Shown one piece after another: positions 24,743 through 34,121 of a DNA stretch of 48,039 nucleotides; positions within the stretch are counted from its first letter, which is position 1; the number at the start of each line of letters is the position of its first letter. The notes beneath the pieces are model-generated. The model did not search any database. It was not told where the DNA came from and worked only from the letters and a program-made list of their open reading frames with translations. The stretch lies in the NCBI GenBank assembly GCA_900540275.1, contig UQFO01000017.1:1-48039 (forward strand), written 5' to 3'. This DNA comes from an uncultured Oscillospiraceae bacterium (lineage in GTDB: Bacteria > Bacillota > Clostridia > Oscillospirales > Acutalibacteraceae). A program made the position numbers and the translations under genes.

Positions 24743-25469
24743 ACATAAGCTCCTCCCTGGCAAAATTCTTGTAGCGGCTGTAATAATAGTAAGCGCGCAG
24801 GCTGCTCAAATCCTCAGGCGTGGTAACCTTGATATTGTTCCTGTCGCCGATAAATATGTGGACCTCCTCGCCCAGCTCGATTAAAAGCTCGCTGCTTGAA
24901 GTCGGGTTCGTAATACCGCGGCGTTCCGCCTCGTCGTGCGCCCACATGATTTTACGCATCGTATAGCCCTGCGGCGCCTGCGTAATGAACATTTCATTGC
25001 GCGGCATACTTTTGCCGCAATGCTTTCCGTCCGGGCTGACGAGAACGGAGTCGATACTCGGCGTGACGGGAACAGCCGTTTCATATGCCCGTGCCGTTGC
25101 AATGCAGTCGGAAATCAGTTTTTCAGAGAGCAGCGGGCGAACGCCGTCACAAATGAGCACGATGTCGTCCGGCAAAGCGGTTTTATTGATTTCAACCAGC
25201 CCGTTGTGGATGGAGCCGTGGCCGTTTGCACCGCCGGGAACGATTGTCTTGACCTTTGTGATGTTATACTGCGTGATATATTCCTGAAGCTTGTCGATCC
25301 ACGACTCGAGACAGGAAATCACAATTTCGTCCACCTGGGTATGGTTCTGGAAATTTTCAAGCGTCCTGATGATGATGGGCTTACCATCTACCTCCAGGAA
25401 CTGTTTCGGGATATCGACGGACTTCATTCTTGCGCCGACTCCGCCGGCAAAAATCATTGCGGATACCAT
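24732..25469 (-). CDS. IspD/TarI-family cytidylyltransferase
   Basis: 245 residues. The N-terminal CTP-binding motif AMIFAGGVGARM is followed by PKQFLEVDGKPI. The family includes IspD (isoprenoid pathway) and TarI (ribitol-5-phosphate cytidylyltransferase). Neighbours are a TagGH-type exporter and LicD, so a TarI-like role in making a CDP-polyol for a teichoic-acid-like polymer is more likely than an IspD role. ATG with AGGAG upstream. Confidence 0.83.
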   Translation of the reverse strand: MVSAMIFAGGVGARMKSVDIPKQFLEVDGKPIIIRTLENFQNHTQVDEIVISCLESWIDKLQEYITQYNITKVKTIVPGGANGHGSIHNGLVEINKTALPDDIVLICDGVRPLLSEKLISDCIATARAYETAVPVTPSIDSVLVSPDGKHCGKSMPRNEMFITQAPQGYTMRKIMWAHDEAERRGITNPTSSSELLIELGEEVHIFIGDRNNIKVTTPEDLSSLRAYYYYSRYKNFAREELMYGI

Positions 25470-25523
25470 TTTTCAACACTCCTGTCCAAGATTATCCTTA
25501 TTCCACCCTTTTTGATTCCCTCA

Positions 25524-26252
25524 TTACTTTTTGTCGCTGCTGTAAAGCGCAAGCGCTTCGTTTACGTCCCCGTCGAACACGACCTTTCCCTTTTTCAGAT
25601 AAATGGCGCGCGGGCAGATTTCCCTGACGCCGTCCATGGAATGGCTGACATAAAGGACCGTCTTGCCGCTTTTTATAATTTCAGCTATCTTGTTTTTACA
25701 TTTCTTTTTAAACGACTTGTCGCCTACGCTCAGCGCTTCATCGATTACCAGGATATCCGGATCGATATTGACGTTGATTGCAAAGCCAAGCCTCATTTTC
25801 ATACCGCTCGAGTATGTCCTGACCGGCTGGTCAATATAGTCGCCTAGCTGGGCGAACTCAATGATATCGTCCTCGATTTGGGCAATATAATGGTCCTTCA
25901 GGCCCAGGATATATCCCTTGAGATATATATTTTCCCTGCCCGTCATTTCAAGGGAGAAGCCAGCCGTAAGCTCCAGGAGAGCCGCGACCTTTCCCCTGAC
26001 GTCCACCCTGCCCTCCGTTGGGAACGTAACGCCCGTTATCATTTTAAGCATGGTAGACTTGCCGGCGCCGTTGTCTCCGATGATGCCGATGGATTCCCCC
26101 TGATTGATTTTCAAGCTTACATCCTTGAGCGCGAGATGCTTCTTGGCGTTTCTTGGTTTAAAAAAGAGCGCCTTGAAACGGTCTGCGTCGTTTTTATATA
26201 AAGTGTATTCCTTCGTAACATTTTCAAAAACTATAATCGGTTCTTCCGCCAT
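25524..26252 (-). CDS. Polysaccharide/teichoic acid ABC exporter, ATP-binding protein
   Basis: 242 residues of the TagH/RfbB/Wzt family. Walker A GDNGAGKST, signature YSSGMKMRLGFA, and Walker B ILVIDEALSVGD are present. It is shorter than TagH proteins with a C-terminal substrate domain. It pairs with the permease upstream to export an undecaprenyl-linked glycopolymer. AAAGGAG precedes the ATG. Confidence 0.92.
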   Translation of the reverse strand: MAEEPIIVFENVTKEYTLYKNDADRFKALFFKPRNAKKHLALKDVSLKINQGESIGIIGDNGAGKSTMLKMITGVTFPTEGRVDVRGKVAALLELTAGFSLEMTGRENIYLKGYILGLKDHYIAQIEDDIIEFAQLGDYIDQPVRTYSSGMKMRLGFAINVNIDPDILVIDEALSVGDKSFKKKCKNKIAEIIKSGKTVLYVSHSMDGVREICPRAIYLKKGKVVFDGDVNEALALYSSDKK

Positions 26253-26285
26253 TACACAGGCTCCTTTCAGATAAACGAATCCGTT

Positions 26286-27104
26286 TTACAGCACATCCGC
26301 GAGTCTTTTGCGCAGGCGCCTGTAGTTGAACGCACCAAGCACGAAGAGCGCCGCGAATTCAAGAAGGAAAATAATCGTTTCAGACGGATAACACGTAAAC
26401 CAGCGGTCATAAAGGAACGTATTACGGTAACCGTTGGCAAAATAGTTGATGGGATTTAAAAGCATGATTTTCCTGAGCCACTCGTAGGGTACGTCATAGC
26501 TGTTGTAAACAAGGCCGGAAAGCCAGAACAGGCCCGTCATAATGGAATTTATCATGTTCTGGAAGTCAAGGCTGAACGCGCACATCGGCGCGGTCGACCA
26601 GGTGAGTACCAAAAAGAAAAGGAACATCAGGGGGCAATAATAGAAAAATTGCAGGTTATAAATGCTCGGGCCATGCGCAAAGAGCATATAAATATACATC
26701 AGCCCCGACAAAAGCAGGTGGACATACAGCCTCGAGATGGTCGTATACGTCATAATCGTGGAGACGGGGAACGAAACCTTCGTCACAAACTGCCTGTTCT
26801 CCCTGATACATTTGGAGCCCTGCAATATACAGTCCTGCATAAAGAACCATGGAATAAAACCGACAAGCATAAAGATGAACCGCCCGTATGTCTCTACCGA
26901 ACCGTTTACCAGGACCTTTACGCCGCCTGCGCTTCTCAGGCCGACATCGAACGCGAACCAATATACGAACAGCGTGAAAATCGGCTTGACCACAGCCCAA
27001 AACGGCCCGATTACCGCACCCTTGTAGGTTTTTATCAATTCATTCTTTGCAAGCAGAAAAATCTGTCTGCCGAAATGCCTGTGTTCCCTGAAAATTGTAA
27101 ACAA
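26286..27104 (-). CDS. Polysaccharide/teichoic acid ABC exporter, permease
   Basis: 272 residues, ABC-2 type, TagG/RfbA/Wzm family. The amphipathic N-terminus precedes the conserved YKGAVIGPFWAVVKPIF segment, and about six membrane helices follow. Predicted TTG start with a weak ribosome site. First gene of the five-gene envelope operon. Confidence 0.88.
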   Translation of the reverse strand: MFTIFREHRHFGRQIFLLAKNELIKTYKGAVIGPFWAVVKPIFTLFVYWFAFDVGLRSAGGVKVLVNGSVETYGRFIFMLVGFIPWFFMQDCILQGSKCIRENRQFVTKVSFPVSTIMTYTTISRLYVHLLLSGLMYIYMLFAHGPSIYNLQFFYYCPLMFLFFLVLTWSTAPMCAFSLDFQNMINSIMTGLFWLSGLVYNSYDVPYEWLRKIMLLNPINYFANGYRNTFLYDRWFTCYPSETIIFLLEFAALFVLGAFNYRRLRKRLADVL

Positions 27105-27156
27105 GCCTCGACCACATCCTATTATCCTTATATTATAAAATTACCCATTCTTTATT

Positions 27157-27184
27157 ATTTTATATTTTTTTTCTGATTTGTCAA
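27157..27184 (-). promoter_or_regulatory. Promoter of envelope glycopolymer operon
   Basis: On the minus strand TTGACA (27179-27184), 16 bases, TAAAAT (27157-27162), about 50 bases before the permease start. Confidence 0.6.
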
Positions 27185-27252
27185 TCTTTCGGTAAATCTT
27201 TGACTATATTCTACAAAACACAAAAGCTTTAATGCCTGCCTGTTTTTATACA

Positions 27253-27284
27253 AAAAGCAGCGGGCCGTACAGCCCGCCGCTTTT
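27253..27284 (-). terminator. Terminator of amylase gene
   Basis: AAAAGC-a-GCGGGC (27253-27265) pairs with GCCCGC-c-GCTTTT (27272-27284), 6-base loop, with a U-rich minus-strand tail. It lies 30 bases after the amylase stop codon. Confidence 0.85.
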
Positions 27285-27315
27285 AAATTTTCTGAGGATT
27301 TTCGCGATGTTTTCT

Positions 27316-30300
27316 TTATTTCCAGCTGCCTGAGCCGATATCGAAGCAGGCGTTTGCCCCGGGGATTTGCAGGTCATCCGTCTGGTTTTTCCCATTGCTG
27401 CTGAATATTATCTTTGTATACTTTTGCGGGATTTCAACAAAATACCTGCCGTCCGCGCCCTGTTCCATCTGGACGCCGGGCCAAGTAAGCGGCGTGTCGC
27501 CTTCTACCCAATAATACGCGGTGACGCAGTCCCATCCGTTTGCGTTCTCCGCATATACCGTACGGGTATCCGGCACGGGCGTGTCGCCGCCCTGCGCATA
27601 GTCTGACCACGCGCCGCTTGCGTTGTTAAACATTTTCCCGTCTGCGGGAATTTTAAGGTCAGCCGACTGTGCGGTACCGTTGTTACTGAACACGATGCTG
27701 TCATAAGCCTTTGGCACAATCACCTTGTAGGTGTCCGCGCCCACCTTTTCCATCGCGGTACCGGGCCATTTGGCAGCATCCGCCTTTGTGCCTTCGTTCC
27801 AGTAATAGGCATACGGCGCGCTCCAGCCTGCCGCGTTTTTCAGGTAAACCGTATAGCTGTCCGCCGGCTTGTCCGTCGGCTGCTCGGTCGGCGCCTCAGT
27901 GGGCTTTTCAGTCGGCGCCTGGGTCGGGTCGGTCGGGCGTGCCGTAGGTGCCTGTGTCGGCTCTTCCGTACCGAAGATTTTACCTATTTCGCAGCTGGTT
28001 GCCATCTTGGCAATATATTTCTGCATTTCAAGGATATCAACGAGCGTGACCCCGCCGGACCTGTCTACGTCCGCTATCAGTATCATTTTCTCGTTATATC
28101 TGATTTTTGCCGCGAGATAATTCTGCATGCTCAGGACATCCGCGACTGTAATAGCGCCGTCCTCGTCCACGTCTCCCAGCATATACGTAAAGCCGGGCTG
28201 CGGCTCGTCTGTGGGCCGCTCCGTCGGTTTTTCCGTGGGCGGCTGGGTCGGGAGCGTCGGGTCGGTACCGGGCTCTTCCGAATCGTTCGCGTAGATTGTT
28301 GCAGATTTATAAGGGCTTCTCTCGCAGGAAACCGTTACCGCGGATGCGTTCGCCACCGCGGAAACCTGCGCGCTCCACGCGCCTGTCAGCTCGTCTGCCG
28401 CCGCCGTATATGTCTTGGTGCCGCTTTTGATTGTTACGGTCGATTCGCAGGGCGCCTTGCCGCTGATGGCAGTCGCGCCGTTTTTCACGTTATTCACCGC
28501 AGGCGCTTTTAATTTCAGCTGCCGCTTAGCCGCCTGCATTTTGTTAAGCATGGCGTTTACTTCGCTGTCGGAAGCGTCCCCACCCTTTGCAATAACGGCG
28601 TCCGCCTGCGGGACAAGGTTATAAACAGGGGTAAGCGTATCCGCTGTAAAGTCCGAGGCGGTGAAGTTCTTGACCTCCCTCGTCTCTTTTTTGAGCATTC
28701 CCATCGGGGTTTTGTCCTCAGCCTGTGCTGTGACAGGCTTCGCTGTAAAGTTAGAACCGTCGCCTTCGACCGAAATCCACGTTTCGCCCTCGAGCCCCGT
28801 AATGTCCCCGGACTGCATCTGGCCGCTGCCGACAATCGAGTTGTTGACAATCAGGTTATAGCTGCCCTTTACGTCCTTCAGCTCGAACGTATACCAGCCG
28901 TCCTCAAGCTTGCCCTCTGTGAGCTTTGTGCCGGGCCAGCCGCCGAGCGGCGTGGTGGTGCCGTTATTGTCCTGCCAGACATAAAGGCTCATCGGATTGC
29001 CCGTATAGCCCTCCGCCTGCTGGACGTGAATCAGCGCGTGGTCTATTTTCGTTCCCTGTTCGTTCGGGTCAAGCTTTTTAAAGGATACGTTCTTATTTGT
29101 GGTGCCGAGGTCGTTCGTCGCCTTGAGGGTTACCTTGACGGTATCACCCGCATAGGCGGTCGCACCGATAGTAAGCTTGTCGCCGTCGAATACCTTGACC
29201 TTCTGGGCACCGTCTACAGAGGCGATAGCATAGTCGGCATTTTTAATAGAAACGGTCACATCCTGCGTGCCTGTGAATTCGCTTTCTCCCTTTAAGGATA
29301 CGAGCGGCATGCCGCTGGGCTCTTCAATCAGTATGGTGCCGTTTTTTCCGCTGTTAAAGGTAACCTTGCCGTTTGTAACCTCGGCCTGGTCGTCGTCATA
29401 GGCGTTTACGACCGTCGTGCCGTCCTTCCAAAGGGAAGAAACATCGACCGTAACACTCGTGTTGCTGTTCGCGTCTATGACCGCCGCAACCTTATCTGTA
29501 ATACCGTTTTTGTTATAGGCTCTTGTAAAGGCATAGCCGTTAGTCGCGGTTGTGTCCGCATGGGAGCCGCCGCCGACCGCGATATGGTTGTTGCGGAAAC
29601 GCCCGACCGTCTGCCAGTGCTCAAGGGTTGCGGTGTTCATTGAGCTCCAGTTCATGTCTCCGCGCACCTCATGGTCGCCGTTTGACTGGTAGCCGCTTTC
29701 CACGGGGCGGTCCGTTTCGTCGCCGTAGAATATCTGCACTCCGCCCGGCAGCAGCAGGAACGCCGAGCCCATATGTATTTTGTCGCCGGTCGCAATAACA
29801 GAGTCGTGCGAGGAAACATACGACAGGACGTTAAAATCCGGGTCGCTGTTGATTGCATCCGCGTAAAACTTGTATACGCCGCCGACTTGGCCCTTTGCAA
29901 GCAGGCCGCCGCCCTGCGTCGAGAAGTTTATCATCGAATCGAAGCCGTTGGAATAGTAGTCGTCCTTGCCGACGCCGTGGTCCCAATGCTCGCCCGTCAT
30001 CCAGAAATCGAGGTTGTCAAGCGCCTTGTCGGGATTGTTCTGCTTCCACTCGCGCAGCGCGCTGACGCATTCGTTCTTGAGGTTTTTCCAGGAAGCAAGC
30101 TCTACATGCTTCGCGGTGTCACAGCGGAAGCCGTCGACTCCGTATTCCCTGACCCACTCGGAAAGCCAGAACGCAAGGTAATTCGTAACCGTCTTTGCTT
30201 TCCCTGTCTTGCTGAAGTATTGGTCGAGCTTCTGCATCTGCTCAGTATAGCGGCCCTCGCCCTTCCATTTGTTCTGAAGGAAGGCAGGAACCGTCACGGA

Positions 30301-31149
30301 TTTCGTGGATTCCGTTTTAAAGTCGGGAAGGCCGGAAAGGCAGCCCGTCACTTCGCCGCTGCCGGAACCGCCGTAGCCCGCAAGGCCCGCGCGTACCCAG
30401 TCGTCGCCCCACCAATTGCCCCAGTCGGACGCGCTCGACTCATAGTCGATAAAGCTGTGGTAATCCGTGTTGTTTACGTTCTTCTGGGAATAATAATAGC
30501 TTTCCCAGCCGCTTTTCAGCGTACCAAAATCATATTCAGCCATGTCCTTGATGGTGTTGTAGCCCGCATGGTTCAATACGATATCCATCACGATACGGAT
30601 ACCGTTCTTGTGCGCCGTATCCACAAGCGTACGGAACTCCTCGGCCGTGCCGAAGTTCGCGTCCGTGTTCGTGTAATCCATCGCATAATAGCCGTGATAG
30701 GCGTAATGCGGGAAGCTCGGGTTTCCGTCGCCGCCCACGACATAGCCGTGAATCTGCTCATAGGGAGCGCTCAGCCAAATGGCGTTTACGCCCAGGTCTG
30801 TAAAATAGCCTTCTTCTATCTTTTCCGTAATGCCGGCGAAATCGCCGCCATGGAACGTGGCGCTGGGGTCTACGCCCTGCACGACGTTGCCGTTCTCATC
30901 AAGCCCTCTTCCATAGGAGTGGTCGTTCGATGTGTCTCCGTTGTTAAAACGGTCCGTGAGCAAAAAATATACCGTTGCGTTGTCCCACGAAAACGTGGAA
31001 GCCCCTTTTGCCGCGGCCGCTGAGGCGGCCTCCTCCATCGTCGCATATGCCGAAACGGGCATAGCAGTACACAGCACACAGCTAAGCATGAGTGCCAGTA
31101 CGAGGGCGACGGAGACTGCCTTTTTGCAGAATCCAGTCTTACAATTCAT
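27316..31149 (-). CDS. Secreted multidomain alpha-amylase (GH13) with dockerin and starch-binding modules
   Basis: 1277 residues from the ATG at 31149 (AAAGGA upstream; 31161 and 31182 are alternatives). A Sec signal peptide is followed by a GH13 catalytic domain (about 45-530) with nucleophile Asp344 (GFRCDTAKH), acid/base Glu387 (TGEHW) and Asp449 (SSHDS). A middle starch-binding-like module (LYVWQDNNG), an Ig-like segment and Pro/Thr linkers (PTEKPTERPTDEP) come next. A type I dockerin lies at about 985-1055 (DVDEDGAITVAD; DVDRSGGVTLVD). Two C-terminal modules resemble CBM26, each with a Trp-Pro-Gly core. This is the architecture of amylosome enzymes such as those of Ruminococcus bromii. 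It hydrolyses starch outside the cell. Confidence 0.93.
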   Translation of the reverse strand: MNCKTGFCKKAVSVALVLALMLSCVLCTAMPVSAYATMEEAASAAAAKGASTFSWDNATVYFLLTDRFNNGDTSNDHSYGRGLDENGNVVQGVDPSATFHGGDFAGITEKIEEGYFTDLGVNAIWLSAPYEQIHGYVVGGDGNPSFPHYAYHGYYAMDYTNTDANFGTAEEFRTLVDTAHKNGIRIVMDIVLNHAGYNTIKDMAEYDFGTLKSGWESYYYSQKNVNNTDYHSFIDYESSASDWGNWWGDDWVRAGLAGYGGSGSGEVTGCLSGLPDFKTESTKSVTVPAFLQNKWKGEGRYTEQMQKLDQYFSKTGKAKTVTNYLAFWLSEWVREYGVDGFRCDTAKHVELASWKNLKNECVSALREWKQNNPDKALDNLDFWMTGEHWDHGVGKDDYYSNGFDSMINFSTQGGGLLAKGQVGGVYKFYADAINSDPDFNVLSYVSSHDSVIATGDKIHMGSAFLLLPGGVQIFYGDETDRPVESGYQSNGDHEVRGDMNWSSMNTATLEHWQTVGRFRNNHIAVGGGSHADTTATNGYAFTRAYNKNGITDKVAAVIDANSNTSVTVDVSSLWKDGTTVVNAYDDDQAEVTNGKVTFNSGKNGTILIEEPSGMPLVSLKGESEFTGTQDVTVSIKNADYAIASVDGAQKVKVFDGDKLTIGATAYAGDTVKVTLKATNDLGTTNKNVSFKKLDPNEQGTKIDHALIHVQQAEGYTGNPMSLYVWQDNNGTTTPLGGWPGTKLTEGKLEDGWYTFELKDVKGSYNLIVNNSIVGSGQMQSGDITGLEGETWISVEGDGSNFTAKPVTAQAEDKTPMGMLKKETREVKNFTASDFTADTLTPVYNLVPQADAVIAKGGDASDSEVNAMLNKMQAAKRQLKLKAPAVNNVKNGATAISGKAPCESTVTIKSGTKTYTAAADELTGAWSAQVSAVANASAVTVSCERSPYKSATIYANDSEEPGTDPTLPTQPPTEKPTERPTDEPQPGFTYMLGDVDEDGAITVADVLSMQNYLAAKIRYNEKMILIADVDRSGGVTLVDILEMQKYIAKMATSCEIGKIFGTEEPTQAPTARPTDPTQAPTEKPTEAPTEQPTDKPADSYTVYLKNAAGWSAPYAYYWNEGTKADAAKWPGTAMEKVGADTYKVIVPKAYDSIVFSNNGTAQSADLKIPADGKMFNNASGAWSDYAQGGDTPVPDTRTVYAENANGWDCVTAYYWVEGDTPLTWPGVQMEQGADGRYFVEIPQKYTKIIFSSNGKNQTDDLQIPGANACFDIGSGSWK

Positions 31150-31220
31150 TCTTTTGTACATCCTTTCATTTGTTTTTACCATTATCCGAGGGTACTCGCT
31201 TCCTACACGGTACCAACAAA

Positions 31221-31259
31221 ATTATAACAAGGCCAGTCCGGAAAGTATACAAGTATACT
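31221..31259 (-). promoter_or_regulatory. Amylase promoter region with palindromic operator
   Basis: The -10 TATAAT is at 31221-31226 on the minus strand. Upstream lies the inverted repeat AGTATAC-aa-GTATACT (31244-31259), which covers the -35 position; no separate good -35 is seen. A regulator bound there could activate or repress the amylase. The operator type is not recognised. Confidence 0.5.
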
Positions 31260-31320
31260 AACCAAAGAACGCTTTTAATTCTTGTGCATATTTCCTTTTA
31301 TGTAAACGATTTCCTCCGCA

Positions 31321-31358
31321 TAAAAAGCGGCCGGCGCCCTTTCGGGAGCCAGCCGGGG
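31321..31358 (-). terminator. Terminator of ABC transporter operon
   Basis: GC-rich hairpin (GCCGGC side against GCTGGC side, GAAA-type tip) followed on the minus strand by TTTTTATG. It begins about 30 bases after the permease stop codon at 31387. Confidence 0.7.
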
Positions 31359-31386
31359 AAATTTCTTCACAATAGTATCGACAGGC

Positions 31387-32958
31387 CTACGCCCTGATAC
31401 GGAAGGTTTTCGGCGCGAGCCTGTAAATCAGGATACAGGCGGCCACACAGTACACAACGCAAAATATAATAGTCATCAGGCCAAACATAATTGTGGGCAT
31501 TTTAAGCTGCATCATGAAAAAACAGACAAAGTATGTAACCGAATGGACAATCTGGTACGTGCCGCTCTTCATCTCGGTACCCGCGTTATACGGTTGCAGC
31601 AGGTAGTAAACCGTAAGGTAATGTGTGGAAAAAAACACGCTCAGGCACAAAATAGAAATAAACAGCACCGCGTAATTCAAAGGATTATCGGTGCCGCCGG
31701 ACGCATAGAGCAGCACCGACAGCCCCGCGCCGATAACAGCGGCGGGAAGGAGATTGACCTTAATAATCTCCCGCAGGCGGATTTGAAACAGCCTGAGTAC
31801 AAAACGCGGCTGCTTATAGAAGGAATAGGTCAGAAGGCTGTGGTCGCAGTTCATAAACAGCGCCTGCGTAAAGCCTGTACCGCGGTTGATTGCATACATG
31901 ATGAACACAAAATACGGAAGATATGTCAATAGCATGCCGTTTACCGGCTCCTTAGCTTCCGGCGCCAGGTAAAACGCCAGCAGCGCGCCTAAAACGAGGC
32001 ACAGGCAAACCACGGCAATTTTTTTTGATGCCTTCCACAAAATTTTCTGATGCCGCCTGATAAACAGCTCGTTTAAAAACTCAAACCCTTTTCGGCGGCT
32101 CGTAATCGCCGTGTCGGCGGATATCGCCTTCCGGCTCTGCTCCCGCGCCAGCTTTTTTGCGCTGTCCATCTGGTGCATAGATTTTACAAAAAGCTGCTGG
32201 TACATCTCCCGGTAGCCTCGGAAGGAAAGAATTTTCCACACGGCGGCAGCTCCGCCGGCTATGGATAAAGCCATCAGCGCCGCTACTGCCGTTTCGGGCA
32301 GGATGAGCCCGGCTGCCGGCAGCCCATACGCCGCGCCCAGCAGCAGGATAATGGACAGCCACGTCAGTTTCCCGGGGCCGTTCTCGTTTGTCGGCCTCCC
32401 TGTTTTTTCAAAAACGATAAGGGAAACCGCGGCGGAAATAAGCTTCAGCCCCGCGACAAAAAACGGGATAAGAAGGCATATCCAAATTGCAATCCCCTGC
32501 AGCAGCCCAAATATAACCGCCGCCGGCAAAAAGCCTATGACGACCTTTATTATGGCGTACCAGTAGTTAACAAGCGTATATTGCCGCGCGTCCATACGCA
32601 GTAAAACCATTGCGTAATATTTGTCGCGGGATGGGTCGAACATAAATGTGTTCAGCAGCGCGCCGATTACCGACAGGAACAATAGGATGTGGAGAGAAAG
32701 CCGGGACGGCTGCGCCGGCTGGTAAAGGGAGCCGAAGCCGTAAAGCATCACCGCAAAATAAATAGCCTTTCCAAGAAAGACAGAAACGATTTCCCATAGG
32801 ACGGAAAGGACGTTCGCAAAAACCTTAAAGGCGTGGACACGGTAGAGCGTTTCGGGCAGCAGCCTCTTTAAGAGGGGAATTTGCTTGAGCGAATATAAAA
32901 TGCCGTTGACCCGGTATGTATTTTTAAGGGAAAAAGAAAGCCTGAGCGTCTTATTCAT
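31387..32958 (-). CDS. ABC transporter permease-like membrane protein
   Basis: 523 residues with about ten to twelve hydrophobic segments and a charged central loop (about 225-285; SMHQMDSAKKLAREQ). It overlaps the end of the ATPase gene by eight bases. I infer the membrane part of an ABC exporter together with that ATPase. The substrate is unknown; similar pairs next to XRE regulators often handle peptides or antibiotics. Confidence 0.75.
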   Translation of the reverse strand: MNKTLRLSFSLKNTYRVNGILYSLKQIPLLKRLLPETLYRVHAFKVFANVLSVLWEIVSVFLGKAIYFAVMLYGFGSLYQPAQPSRLSLHILLFLSVIGALLNTFMFDPSRDKYYAMVLLRMDARQYTLVNYWYAIIKVVIGFLPAAVIFGLLQGIAIWICLLIPFFVAGLKLISAAVSLIVFEKTGRPTNENGPGKLTWLSIILLLGAAYGLPAAGLILPETAVAALMALSIAGGAAAVWKILSFRGYREMYQQLFVKSMHQMDSAKKLAREQSRKAISADTAITSRRKGFEFLNELFIRRHQKILWKASKKIAVVCLCLVLGALLAFYLAPEAKEPVNGMLLTYLPYFVFIMYAINRGTGFTQALFMNCDHSLLTYSFYKQPRFVLRLFQIRLREIIKVNLLPAAVIGAGLSVLLYASGGTDNPLNYAVLFISILCLSVFFSTHYLTVYYLLQPYNAGTEMKSGTYQIVHSVTYFVCFFMMQLKMPTIMFGLMTIIFCVVYCVAACILIYRLAPKTFRIRA

Positions 32959-33658
32959 GGTTTTCCTCCCGCAGCGCCGCGATGATTTTCTCCTTAAACT
33001 CCCGGTCGCCGAGATTGCTTTTATCTACAATCTCCAGGACGCCGTGGTTGAGCAATACGATTTCATCACACAAATCGAGCGCCAAATCCATAATATGTGT
33101 GGAAAAAATTGTAATCCGCCCCGTCTTGAGCGAACGCAGGAGCTGCTTCATCTCCTCCGCCACAACGACATCTAAAGAGGTCAGCGGCTCGTCGAGCAGG
33201 AGGATATTCGGCTGGGCGATGATATTGATGAGCATCTGCATCTTGTTCTTCATTCCATGGGAATAATCCTTGAGCAGCTTGTCGCGGTCCTCAGGCTCGA
33301 TGCTCATATAGGAAAAATAATCGTCAATGGGCTTTATATCCTGAATGCTTTTTTCGTTGATATCCAGAAAAAACTTAAGGAACTCGCGCCCGGTGAGGAA
33401 TTCCGGCACGGTTGGCGTAGACAGCACATAACCGATGTCCTCCGCCCGCACCCCCCTCTTCTTCCCGCCCTCCTCCAGACAGAAGCTTCCCGCGTCTGCT
33501 TTGATATCGCGGTTAATGCAGTTGAACAGCGTGGTTTTGCCCGCGCCGTTTCGCCCGAGCAGCCCATAGATTTTATCCTCTTCAAAGGTGAAATCGATGT
33601 CGCGCAGGACTTCTTTCTTTTCAAAATTCTTCGACAGGTGCTCAATTATAAATTTCAT
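32951..33658 (-). CDS. ABC transporter ATP-binding protein
   Basis: 235 residues. I chose the ATG at 33658 because AAGGAGAA lies upstream; the frame extends 78 bases further without a ribosome site. Walker A GRNGAGKTT, a degenerate signature DYSHGMKNKMQ, Walker B ILLLDEPLTSLD and the switch His (STHIMD) are visible. It powers the permease encoded next. Confidence 0.9.
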   Translation of the reverse strand: MKFIIEHLSKNFEKKEVLRDIDFTFEEDKIYGLLGRNGAGKTTLFNCINRDIKADAGSFCLEEGGKKRGVRAEDIGYVLSTPTVPEFLTGREFLKFFLDINEKSIQDIKPIDDYFSYMSIEPEDRDKLLKDYSHGMKNKMQMLINIIAQPNILLLDEPLTSLDVVVAEEMKQLLRSLKTGRITIFSTHIMDLALDLCDEIVLLNHGVLEIVDKSNLGDREFKEKIIAALREENHE

Positions 33659-33689
33659 AAGCTGTTCTCCTTTTTTGTCTCGGCTTCTA

Positions 33690-34121
33690 TTACATTTCCT
33701 TCTCGTACTTAACCAAATGGTAAACAAAGCTGCCAATCACAAGCAGGTAAGCGAAAACCAGCAGCAAAACCGCGGCAAAATCGACGCCCATAATCGCAAA
33801 GGAAATCAGCAGGGCGCTGAACACATAAACCATCAAATCAAACGCCTTGCCCTTGGCATGGCAGCGTATGGCGATGTTGCGTTCGTCCTTTTCCTCGATT
33901 TCCAGCTGTTTTTCTAAATCGGGCGATTTGCGTAGCGCCAGGCGGCTCAAAACCCCGCCTAACCCATGGCCGAACAGCCCGCAGCCGATTCCAACGCCAA
34001 TATAAGGCGCCGCCCGCATAAGTCCCTGCAAATCCTCAAAGGTTTTCAGGGCCACAAGCCCCGCGGCAAGCAGCAGCAGCCCCGCCGCTGTGAATATATA
34101 GTCCAGCCATTTCCTTTTCAA
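33690..34121 (-). CDS. Four-helix membrane protein of XRE/ABC operon
   Basis: 143 residues with two N-terminal and two C-terminal membrane helices and a cytoplasmic middle part (EEKDERNIAIRCHAKGKA). The LEIEEKDERN pattern is found in DUF2178-like small membrane proteins next to XRE regulators. It starts with TTG overlapping the regulator stop (TTGA), with GGAGGAAGAGG upstream, so it is translationally coupled. Function unknown. Confidence 0.75.
   Translation of the reverse strand: MKRKWLDYIFTAAGLLLLAAGLVALKTFEDLQGLMRAAPYIGVGIGCGLFGHGLGGVLSRLALRKSPDLEKQLEIEEKDERNIAIRCHAKGKAFDLMVYVFSALLISFAIMGVDFAAVLLLVFAYLLVIGSFVYHLVKYEKEM

Noticed and set aside
24732..25469. Cytidylyltransferase as housekeeping ispD of the MEP pathway
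   Set aside because: Possible by family, but the operon (TagGH-type exporter, epimerases, LicD) fits a TarI-like role; no other isoprenoid gene is nearby.
29773..31023. Plus-strand open frame of 416 codons opposite the amylase
   Set aside because: The minus strand encodes an unambiguous GH13 enzyme with all catalytic residues; the opposite frame has no recognisable domain.
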